Source: Rhynochetos jubatus (taxonomy: Eukaryota > Chordata > Aves > Eurypygiformes > Rhynochetidae). Taken from it: a DNA stretch of 64,000 nucleotides. The notes below the pieces were generated by a model that saw only the letters and a program-made list of their open reading frames with translations, made no database searches and had not been told where the DNA came from. Shown piece by piece: positions 27,601-39,600 of the stretch. The DNA lies in contig CM050648.1 of assembly GCA_027574665.1 (NCBI GenBank), positions 42,069,700 through 42,133,699 of the forward strand, read 5' to 3'. Position 1 is the stretch's first letter. Each line of letters opens with the position of its first letter. Both the position numbers and the translations under genes were made by a program.

Positions 27601-30600
27601 TTTCATGTCAAGCAGAAAGAGCATGCTGTTCCTTTCATTCTCTGTTTAAACTGCTCTGAGTGACTGCAATCCCCCTGTATTTAGTGTTCTGCTGTTTGTT
27701 CTCTATACAATCCTGCTGCAAAAGCTCTTGCTCGGCATGGTTCACACCCTCTCTTTCCTTCCCTTTACTTATTCTATTCATGGGATTAAATACTGGGTTT
27801 TAGTGGATTAAAAGCTGCTTTACTTGCATTCCACTTCCCACCTGTCCTGGGAGCGAGGTGGTATGTAGAGGTAGTGGGATCTCTAAATAGTGGGAGTTAC
27901 TACTTTGTTACACTAGTTTTCCTAGGGGTAACCTGAAGCCTATGCTTTGACAAGTCTTGGCAGGTTTTAAAGAATTTTGTCGACGTAAAGAAATTCAGCA
28001 AGTGTGTGTGCTTCAACTGTGCTGTTGCCTATACTGTAGCCTTTGAATTCAGTCTGAATTAAACCAACATAGACTCTTGGTTTATCAGATCTTTAAGTCC
28101 CTTATGAAGCTATCGTTACACTCTGTCTCAGGTCCTAAAGTGAGTTTGACTCATACTCTCACAGACCTGGCAGAAACCTGTGATTTGCAACAAGCAAGCA
28201 AATTGGGAATTTCTGCTGCTTTAGTCTCTCCATTGCCCATCACCCTGCCATCTGCCCCTGGAAGAAACTTCACCAGTTCTTTTGGCTGACTGAAGTACCA
28301 TTCAGATTTGTCCCGTAGTTCATAAAGGCACACTGGGCTGTTGCAGTCTGACACAGAACCTTGTTTCTCCCAGAACTGTAAAGTAAGTCTCCTCTGTTAG
28401 CAGTGATTGGCCTCCGAAACAGGTTGCTGGGAACATCAGAGAGCAATTTCTTGTGAGGGAAAGAGAATTTATTGATTTTTAGTTCAGTATTGCTAAGAAT
28501 GCTTCATTTTTAAGGGAGTAAGGGTGGCTTAACACTTAAGGCTATTTCCATATTTAAATCTTAAATACTGCAATTACTGTTAATTTGAACTCCTGCTATT
28601 CTCAGTCTGTTCACGTGAATGTAATGGTCTTTCATTTTCTCAAGGAGACAGAAAGCGTCTCAAATATCGTTACAAGTATGTGTGATGCGGAGTCGGACTC
28701 TTCCAACTGTACTTCAAAAAGTCTTTCTTCTGATTCACTAGGTAAAATAAAGTGGAAAATTCTGTGGGGAAAATAAAAATAATAGAAATTTTGGAATATA
28801 AGTGGGTAACTATTGGTGGATTTAAAAAAATCAGTGCTATACTACAAAGTAAATATATATAGTTTTTACCCAAATTTTAATAGCCCAGCTTGGGAGAAAG
28901 TAATTATGGAAAAATATTTTGATAGCTTTGCCCCTTTGGGAAAAGAGGGAGGCTGAGCTCTGCAAAGCTGCTGTATGAGCTTCTGGAAGCTTGGGGGGGG
29001 GGGTGGGTGTGTGTGGGGGGGTAGCATTATCTTAGAACTTGGGCGTGCTTTGGTTACAGGTCACTGAGAAGTTTGAACGCTCTTGGGTATACTCAGAGTG
29101 ACGCAGGACTGCGTATGTAACTGTACAACACATGTATACAAGCTTCCTCCTTTTAGAAGGCTCTGCATACTGCAATTAAAACTTACCAATGAGTTGTTTG
29201 ATCGTTGAACTCTGTTTTGGGTTAGCAGGGAAGGACTTTGTTCCGCTCGAGATATATAGGACTAATATACACCAAAGAACGCAAGCATCTGTGTGGATTT
29301 CCTTTTGTGAAATTTATAATGAGTATGTGTATGACCTCTTAAATGTATTCTCTACGTCAAAACCTCAGAAGCGCAGAGTCTTGAGAATTTGTGAGGATCG
29401 AGGCGGAAACTCTTATATTAAAGGTAATAAGTGCTTTATGACCTCGGCAGTTTCACGGAATTTCTTTGATCAGAACTGTATGTAAAAGGCCTCTTTTTCA
29501 CAGATTTAAAATGGATTAACATTCAGAGCACCGAAGAAGCCTGCAAAATACTAAAAATAGGAAACAAGAACCGAAGCTTTGCTTGTACTAGAATGAATGA
29601 GCAATCAAGTAGAAGGTTTGTTACCTTAATTATAAGCATACATATAGTCCCTTTTCTTTCAAGGGGAGGGAGGAGGGGAAGGGAGGAGAAGACTTGAGAA
29701 TGTGTTTGAAATGAACCACGCTTCAATAACGGTATAAGAATTTCCTTGCTTATTCTAGTTTTGTTATGAAATTCTTTCTGGATGGAAGCTAGGAGAGGCC
29801 CTATGACTTTAATAGTAGCTGGGCTTGGGTTGCTATTCATGGCCTTGGACAAACAAAAAGATCAAATCACATTCATTGTTGAGTGCCAACAAGGCTATAT
29901 GTCCCAGTAAATGCACAACCATTCCCACTCAGCACCATTAGCGAGGATGTTGAAGGAAAAGCTTGGGTAACTCTTCATCACTGTGCAGTACAATTCTTGG
30001 AAACCTGGAGCCTGTCAGTAGGGGATGTAGGAAGGAGTGAGCTGTGCAGTACCTTGCAGTGCTACTAGATTATCTAGATGCTTTCATTGTTGTGTTCTAA
30101 GTAAGCTTACTTGGTATCTTAAATGTGGGACCTTAATTCTTATACAGCTCTGGAGAGGGATCAGGGAAAATCTGACTCGATGGAGTGAGGCAAATGGAGA
30201 AGGTGGTATACATTCTGAAAATGCCTTCTTACTTGACTTTCATGTCCTCTTGTTAATTTGTCCTTGAAGTGTGGATGGCCCATGTTGTATACTTAGCTAA
30301 TATAACCATAGTGTTGCTAAGCCTGCTTTTTCTCTTAAGAAGCAAGGGTCATGCCGTTCTGTATTAGCCAATTCAGCTGACGTGAAATTTCATGCTATGA
30401 TTCCACCTGAATTTCACTCAAGCCTAATGTAGTGCAGAAACGTTGCGTGCTTTTCTGGCAGTTCTGTTGCCTAGAATGTCGTCTTTTGCTCCAGAGAATA
30501 TGCTGACTTCCCATTAGCTCGTTTCTAAACTGTGGTTTTGTTTGTGTTGGTTTTTTTTAATTTAGAAACTTCACTTTTAAATTGTGGGTTGGTGCTGAGG

Positions 30601-33600
30601 AGTAAAGCACTGCTCTAAATATATACTAGAGATGTTTGTCTCCTGTGCTTCCTGATTTACTGGATTAACTGGGGACAGGACACTTCAGTTTCAGACAGCA
30701 CATCCACTGCCTTTGGAGCTTGGTGCCTAAAACATGGTAACAGGGTTTGCAAGTGTAACAAATTCAACCTTTCTAGAAAACAGAATAATTTCAAAACTCA
30801 AACAAATAACGGTATGTTGAAGTAGGCAAAGTTACAGGACTGTCAAACCTTAAAAATAAATAGAGGAGGGAATAAGTTAATTCTTCAGATTTACTGAGTT
30901 CAGACACTGCCTAAAGTTTGCATACAAAGTGGCTACCAGAGTACTCATCATCTGATCAGCAAACTTCACTGAACCGGCATCTTTTTTTCTGTAAGACAGC
31001 TTGTAGGCTTCATGTGGTATTTTTTCCTTTCTTGTATTGAAAGAAATGGAAAGTCACAAAATACAACTTTTGTTGCTGCTTTTTGCTGCTGAATGAATAC
31101 ATTGTGAAGGTAACGAATATAAATTAGTGAGTTCTTGTTCTTTCCTTAGGACAGACCTTTGTGTAGCATACAGGTTTTACTTTGCTTCAGTGACTACTTA
31201 ATTTTCATAACTGTGGCCATTGAAAAGGACTTTTTTTCTATTCCAGTCACAGCATATTTTCCATCAGGCTACTACAGCTAACTGATGAGCATCAGCCACG
31301 CGTTCTTGGAGTTTCAGAGTAAGTGAATGCTTCAGCTGATTTCTAAAATATTTACATTCTGGTAAAGTTGATAAGGTGTAAGCATGCTAAACTGTTGAAC
31401 TCTTTTAATAAACAAATACTCTGAGAGCTGAGAAGGAAATCAGAACTCCACTGACTGGAAACCTGATAGGGATAGAAGTGTTTCCCTCCCTTATTGTGTT
31501 AAGGTTTGGCTGAAGGACCCTGTTACAGCTCTCAGTAGTACATAAATAGAGGGAAACGTGTGTATGCTGTCTTACATAACGGGGAGGTGGGGCCAGGGTT
31601 AGTACTGTGTAATACCACACTGTACCCTCTGGTAAGCAGAGTCAGATGGCTGGCTGACAGAAGCCGATCTCCGAAGTTGGAGTGCAGCAGTTTGTGCTGA
31701 AGATCCAAGGTGCAAGCAGTGCCAGTGTATCTTTCTGCTTTGGGAACAGACTAGAGTTTATGGGTTGAATGTTTGTGGCAGCACACTTGATATGCTCCTG
31801 AAATGCAAATTCAGGTCTGCCATCCAAAAAGAAGGCAGGTGATGTGCCCTAGGACTGCTCCATGGTATGATCTACAGTAAGAGGGAATCAAGAAGTGATT
31901 TGTTTAAAAACTGTTCTCTTAATCTAAAATGCTAATGTAGGTGAACCCTCTGAGAGCAGTGCCAAGTCCGTACATCTCTCTGCTCTTTTATGGTTTAGAG
32001 GAACTGGCCTAATCTTTTGGCTTGAAGCCATTTAGCTTTTTTTCCTGATTAATTGTCCGTTTAGCTTGATAGGGAAAAATGAGGACAGCCTGTGACACTG
32101 TTTTAGTTCAGTCCCAGCTCCTGCTGATTTCTCTTGTCTCTGCTGAGCAGAGATGGTAATAAATATACTTCACTGAGAGATAACACCTTTTAATGTCAGA
32201 TGTTAGTGATAAATACTCTTAAGAAAAGATAACTTGAGGAAATGACCGCATCTGTATTCCTCACTGTTCCCTGTCTTGGTGTATTCCCTTGGCGAAGCTT
32301 GCAGCAGCTGTTAGATGAATGACAGAGTTCGTATGCTGCTTAAGGAAGAAAAAAGCTCTTCATCTTGTACTGAAAAGGATAAAGATCATAAGATCATAGC
32401 CTTTCACACAGTTGAAATGTGCCTTATTAATATGTATAGTATTAATAGGTACTTATTTCAGCTCTGTGAAAGGCTATGATTGCACAAAGGTGTTATTTTA
32501 TGTAAATAAATGTATGTATAAGTGAGTAATAGTTGGGTTACAGAAATTATCTAACTTCCAGGGCTTCCTGTATTTCAAAGGCTTTTTTAACATAATGTAA
32601 AAGTGATGACATTCCTTGATCATCCAGGATAATTGTCTCTGATTGTAACCTATTGTACCATGAGGGACAGCTCAGTGGCCTGATTTTAGTACTACATAGT
32701 TGCTATAGCCAAAGATCTCTAAGGTGATCTAAGAGGGTCTTGTGGCCTCTTATTTGCAATGGTGAACAAACGGTTCTGTGGCCAAAAAAACCAAGCAGTC
32801 TGTGGTGTACTAAGCGTGCTTCTGTCCCGCAGTCCTCTCAGGGCTGGAACTGGCGAAGGTGACTGTCAAAGTGCTGTTGTGGTATGGCCCCACTGTGCAA
32901 AACTGTTCAGACATTCCTCTTACCTTGTCTGGAAGGGTTTACTTCAGGATTGCAACAGGATTTGGGTTCCTAAACTGGTTTCTTTATGTAAGAATGCCTG
33001 AGTTTTAGATGAATGCTGCAAGCAGACTTCTTTGAACGCGCTAAATGTGCTGTCTCAGGAGCAACCTTGCTCAAGCTTCTTTGTATATAATGGCAAGATT
33101 CACAGAGTGGTAGGGGTTGGAAGGGACCTCTAGAGATCTAGTCCAACCCCCCTGCCAGAGCAGGATCAAAGGTAGCTAGGTTAGTGCTGTTATCCTAAAT
33201 ACCTTGCGTAGTGCCTCCTGGGCAAAGAGTCAGCATTAAAGTACAACTTACTCTGTGATCTAGATGGGCTGAAAAGAGTCACTCATTTACACTTTAGACA
33301 CAAAAAAAAGAGACATACAATTCTATTTTTATACTGTATAGAAACAAGTCTGTGTGTGTTCTGGATAATTCTTTCACACAGGTTGTCTTTCTGTGACTTG
33401 GCTGGATCAGAGAGGTGCAATAAAACACGAGCCTTTGGAGATAGACTGAAAGAAGCAGGAAATATTAATAATTCTCTTCATATCCTTGGAAAATGCATTG
33501 CAGCTTTGAAGCAAAATCAAAATCCAAAGTAAGTGACAAGTTGTAAACAACATGCCAAGTTTTAGGTTGAAACCCTAAGCCTCCCTTTATGTTTCTGTGA

Positions 33601-36600
33601 GGGGTTCACATAGTCAGAGGAAAATATAAATCTACAAAATCTTGTAAGCCTTCTTGATTACAGATGTCACTGGAATACCTGAAACAAACATTCTTTCTGC
33701 AAACCTGTTACTTGTGGAGAATAAAAAAAAGGGCAATTAGCAGCAAACTACCAAGCTTTTTTTTGTGTGTGTGTATGAGCAATACACTTTGTGTGCAGAG
33801 CGCTCTTCCCTTTCACCTCCAAATTATACAGGTAGATTCATCAGACAGCTGATGACCTGTACTTAGCTTTTGGCTTGTTCCAGGATTTGCTCTGCAACAC
33901 TAGAACTGTGATGCAGACAGCATACTACTCTTAGTCTTTGATACTCCAATTTGTTGGGGAGCAGATTAGATCCAGGAAAGACCTTGCTCTTTTTGAAAGA
34001 GCTTTAGGCTTAAATATGAGCATCCCACTAGATCTGTTTCCCAAATGAAAACCAGAATTAAGCTAAGTTACAGTAGCACAGTTTTGCAATTACTTGTTTT
34101 GCAATTTTTTTGTTTCACAATTTTCTTATTCTTTCCTCCACGAGGATGAAGCCAAGCTATATTCCATTCAGAGAGAGCAAACTGACTCGTCTCTTTCAGC
34201 CATTCTTTTGTGGAAAAGGCAAAGCTTGTATGATTGTCAACATCAATCAGCATCCTTCCACATACGATGAAACACTACATGTAATGAAATTTTCAGCTAT
34301 AGCCAAACAGGTAAGAGTGCATCTACTTTCTCTGCTGCTCTGGTTCTTTTGTAACTACTCGTCTGAGAAATGATCAGGTTGCGTGGACTTGACTGTGATT
34401 CAGACTTGTGATGCATCACATTGATACTTCTGCATGTGGCTTCCCTCTAAAAGACTTCTAGTAGTCTTGCCCATCCTCAAACCTATTTGTGGTAAGAAGT
34501 TAAGACAGCTGCAGCTGTCGGGCTTGTTCAGTTCTACACCACCGACTTCCTGTGTAAAAAGCAGTCCGAGCGCTTTCAGATGTGACTGGTTATACCGTAT
34601 GTCCGAGCAAATGTGAGATTGCGATTCAGGGTTTTGATGAATTTTAACCTGTCTGCAGTTAAGCATCTGTTGCACAAGGTGACAGTTGTCCAGGACTACT
34701 TGGACAGATAGTGGTGATATTAAAAGAAGTAGACTCTTTTTTATTTTGTAGTCTAAATGAGCTCTCTTGTGCCTGCATTGCTCCTGTTGGGCTAGATGCA
34801 AATAATTAAGAACAAACAAAAAGGAAGACTTCTAATTGGTAAGTTAATGCTTGAAGGGAGTGTTCTCCTCTCCTCTGAAGGCAAGACCCCCTCTGCTAAA
34901 TCCACACGCTTTCATGCTTTTTTCAGCTAGCTCCACTTGTCAGCCTCCCATTAAATTCAGGACTTGGGGTTGACGGTTGGTCCTGAGTTCATTCAGCTTC
35001 CCTCGGAGCTGTTTCTTGCAGGGAGTGAGATGGTGGGCTATGCTGTGTTTCATGGCAGACAAACTCCTCTTCTGGTCTGGAACCATAGATCAGTTCTGTC
35101 ATGTTCCAAGTCTGTAATGGCCTGTCCAATAGGATCTTGGATGGAAAGATTTTTCTAACTCTCTTCGGCTGCAACTTTCATTGTTGAATCACAGAAAGGT
35201 CCCTTCTAACCCAAACCTTAAAGACCATCCAGTTCCAACCCCCCCTGCCGTGGGCAGGGACACCCTCCACTAGGTCAGGCTGCTCAAAGCCTCATCATAA
35301 GGTGTGTACACTGCAGAGACAAACTTCTCTGACATGTTGTCCTATGACATACATATCTTAAAATCTTTACGTAACTAGCATGAACTGCTGAACCCTGGCC
35401 ACAGTGTATCAGGAAAGGGCAAAGGTTTGCTGCTTTTTGTTAACTTTCCAGGAAACTATACTGAACCCTTATATCCTAGGGGGCGAGAAAACACCTTTCT
35501 AGACAAGCATACTAAGTTTGTTAATAATTAATTAATGTGGGCAATTTTGATAATGCTGATAATTTTTCCCATTTTCACTTTGAGTACCAAAGTTTTAAAT
35601 TCATATTGAAAGATGTCTTTTTCTGCTAAAAAAGATGTACAGTTTTGTTAATGTTCTTGTAATCATTAAATATAGTGTAAATACAGCAATGCATTCATGC
35701 CACTTCTTCCTAGCATTCTAACGCCTGCAATATTGACAGCATTGATAAATTGGATTTTCCAGGTAATCCAAACAATCCTACCCAAAAGTTTTGGTTATTT
35801 TCCACCCAAGCTAGTTGGAGCCGACAGCAAACCTGTCGTGCACTTTGATGCTAACACATCTGTAGATGACTTTCCTGACAGTACCGAAACGTCTGCAGAA
35901 GAGGAAGTGGACATCACCATTCTGAGTCATGAGGTAGGTACGCATCTTCTCAAAAGCGTACCCAAGGACGCCACTGCTATCTGTTCTAACATTAGAATCG
36001 TTTACCACAAGAGATGTGCTGGGAGCTGTATCCAATGAGAACCATAAAATTCTGCTCAGTGGCAGGCAGACCTAGACTTTAAGTGGTCTGGTTCTGAGGG
36101 AACAAGCGTAGCTGTGGAAGGCAGCCTGTGGCTTTCTGCTCAGGTCAAGTGCTAAATTTGGAATTCAACTGGTTGCTCAATGAGAAAAGTAAGGAAGCAG
36201 TATGTGTGTTAAAAACATTTAGTCATTTGTGCTCTTTTGGGAACGAGTCAAGATGCGGCGTTTTAAAAACAAAGCCATGCAATCTAACAGCACTAAACCG
36301 TAAAAACTAAGTACGCTTTATGGTTGTACAAATTAATGTTTAAATGCCAAAAGAGCAGTAAACCCTTTGATAGCAGAAACCAAGATGGAGCAGAGTTGTC
36401 TTTGCAGTTTGAAAGTATTTAACCTTTGGTGCAGCCCCCCTGGAAATACAGGCTTGCAGAGATCGCCTTTGTGGGTGGCTGCCCGTATGCATACTTCATT
36501 TGACGTGCGCATCAGTATGTGTTTCTAGCTTGTTTTCTGAACTGAAATATATTAAATTTAGGATCTCCTGAAAACTACAGAGACCCTAAAGGAGAAGCTA

Positions 36601-39600
36601 GTTGCAGAAAGACAAAGTAAACTCCTTCTGGAGGTGAAGATACGTAGAGAGATGGCAGAAGCAATGTTCCGACAGCTGTTGGAAACGGAGGAAGCCTGGA
36701 GGCAAGTCATACCGCAGTCCTCTTCAAGACTGAAAGGATTCCACATACATAAATGCATATGTTTATATCTATACATATATGTATGTATGTGCAAGACTTG
36801 CATACTCGTGTTATTTAGAGAAGCCAGGGCTGGACAGTTTCAAAGCTTCTGATGAAAAGGGAAGAGGAGCATTAAAATAAGATGTACAGATCTGCCTCTT
36901 CCCGTGTACAATAAAGAAGTAATGCTGCTTTCTGGTGAACTTTTCTGTTTAATTAGAAATCAGTGGAGATTGTCCTGAGTCACTGATAGTATTTAGTGGA
37001 TGTGGAAGACTGTTACGGGTACGCCTCTGAGGTTTGTGGTTGTTCCAAAACTTACGCTTGGTCATGTTGTTACAATTCAAACTACTTTAAGCACATGCAT
37101 TTGTATCTGAGCTCTCCTGAATGTCTTGCGAACCATTGTTAGCTTACCATCAGATAAATTACTCTGCCTGCCTGCACTGATGTTGCTAATTAGGGCATTT
37201 CTTTAAGTGTGTCCACATTGCTCAAACTGAATTAACTTCCTCTTCATTCTTCTCCTCTTGCAATCAGTTTCCTGCTGTTTGGATTGCTAACAGAGACTAA
37301 GCCCAAGTTCAGCTGGCAGCTGAACACACTATGGTTTAACACCTGCACCGATTTCAAAATTGTGTGGGTGTCTTTGGCCAAACACATGAAACGGCAGTGG
37401 TGCCGTTTCTCTGAGGTGGTTTCTGTGTCGCTGCTGGGGCATTTTTTTTAACTGACAGGATTAATGTGTAATGTATTGAGATAATAAGGCAAAATGAATT
37501 TGGCATTTATCTTTAATGGGGCGGGGGGCCCCAGACAATGTGAAAGACACCCCTCAGAAATATGCTTCAAATATCAGGTCTAGTTGGGTGTAATCATATC
37601 TCTCACCACACACTGGTGGATTTTTTTTTTATACAACTTTTGTTTGACAGTTTTAACTATGTGTTCTTCTATAGCACTTTTCTCAGTATAGGCCAACTTG
37701 TGCCTTGGTGTAAGTCTGTAGGATCACAGGGAGAAAAGTACTTCTTGGTCTCTTAACTTCCCTATTTATGATGAGATGAATAACTGATACTGCCAGTTGA
37801 ACACATGTAGTCAAATTGTAGTGGCTGGAGTGCTAATACGTTAAATAACTACCATGTTCTCCCCAGCAACCGCTTGGAAGATCTGAAAGACAGTTATGAA
37901 GAAAAACTGGAGAGCACATTCGGAATGTATAAAGAGGCCATCAAGAAACACGCCTATGTGTGTGCAATGGAACAAATTGAAGATCATTATGTTCCCATAG
38001 AAGAATTTTTAGCTGAACAAGAGAAAGTTGAGGTATGACTTGACTGCCGCTAAAAAATGTGTGTTAGCCTCTTAACTGTAAATTTTGTTTTTCCTCCACA
38101 GGGTCATTCGGGAATCCTAAATGTAACACTGAACACTCAAAACAACCAGCAGTTCAGCCTAGCTGTTCTGGTTCCAATGCTAACCATATGGATAGAGATG
38201 TCTTCTGACTCACACTACCTGTAGCGTATCCCTAAACTTCCTGACCTTTGAGGGCATGGTTCAGCTACATCCAAGTCATCTTTCTCTGCAGTGCAATGAT
38301 TGGAACACCTAGAGGGATAGTGTATACAGCAGCCTGGCTTTGTGGAGATCGTCGGGATTGTAGGGTGTAAAATCCTAGCTTGAAAGGGTGGTGGGGAACT
38401 TAGTACAGGGTGGTTATTTTAATTATAATGGAACTCTGCTCTGCAGGGGTAGAGGGAGGATTGTGGCATAAGAAACTGTGATGAGAAATCAGACGTTATG
38501 CAGGAGAGAACTTAAGTTCTCCTGAGTATATTTACACCTAGAACTGCTCAGAGCTGCCATCAGTGAGTTGCTATTCCTTTTGCAGCTGAGCCGTGTTAGA
38601 CATGTGCAACTCTCGGTCTTTACTTCTAGCCTCTGCGCAGATGGATAAGTGTATCCAGCAAACAGATGAGACCTGTGGGTCTCAGCCTTTTCGGAAGGTC
38701 TGTAGTGCAAGAACTGAACAACCGTGGTGTACACTAGAAGTGCTTTCTCGCTGCACTGTCCTGTCCAGGAACCCAAGTGGGTTCCTGTTGTAGACTGTGA
38801 CAGACAAACAATGTCTGCTTTTACAGCTCTCTAGTCAGATGCTGACAAGCAACGCTGTATTGAGTAGTGTATCGAGCTGGAGCTCGATATTCCAGCTCCT
38901 TCACACTTGTTTCTTTCCCCTCCCCGCTTAAACTCTGTTTTTGTGTTCACTTAAACTCTAGCTATACACCATGTTGGGGTGGAAGGAAGGAGTTTTAATA
39001 GTGCTTTCTGTATTTATAGCAGCCTCTTACGCTGGCCACAAGGCTGCAGATTCAAAGGTGCTCTTGGTAGCAAGTCAGGTAAGAAAGTGATGAAATCCCC
39101 AAGATGTAAAAGTCTTAATTAACAAAAGAGAGCACAATGTGAAATCTGAGCGGGCAGCCTCAGAAAACTGGAATTAGATTAATTACTTTTCTTGATGCTG
39201 ACACTAGTTTGATTTCTCACTCTGAAATACCACCCCAGTAATCTGACAGGTACTGAAAAAGAGATTAATCTGAAAGCTTAAGTTCTATGAAATACATTCT
39301 TCCTTATTTAGCAAGCTAACAGGCAACAGTGTTTATCACAGATGCACTGAAGTTTCCTTTCTGCCACATGGTTGCTTTTAATACAGTCTGGAAATCTTCA
39401 GACTGAAAGAGTTGACTCCAGTGTAAAGTAACTTCCTCCTAGAAGGCCTCATGATCTGAGTGTTATTCTGTACTGGGACTTCTCAACCACAACCATCACA
39501 ACTTCCACCTGTGAAAGGATCTTAAAACTCCATGTAGTTGTGTAGCACAACTGAAGGATGTGGAGTAGTGCGTCAGGTTATGCAGAAATTTAGACAAATC

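Larger units (their letters stand above)
31319..33381 (+). other. Kinesin intron 9
   Basis: About 2.1 kb between exons 9 and 10. It contains the palindrome at 32393 and the CR1 piece at 33097. The open frame 32759-33001 (+) has no recognisable domain. Confidence 0.6.

Noticed and set aside
31405..31827. Two minus-strand open frames in kinesin intron 9
   Set aside because: Short, no domain, lie inside an intron of a well supported gene on the other strand.
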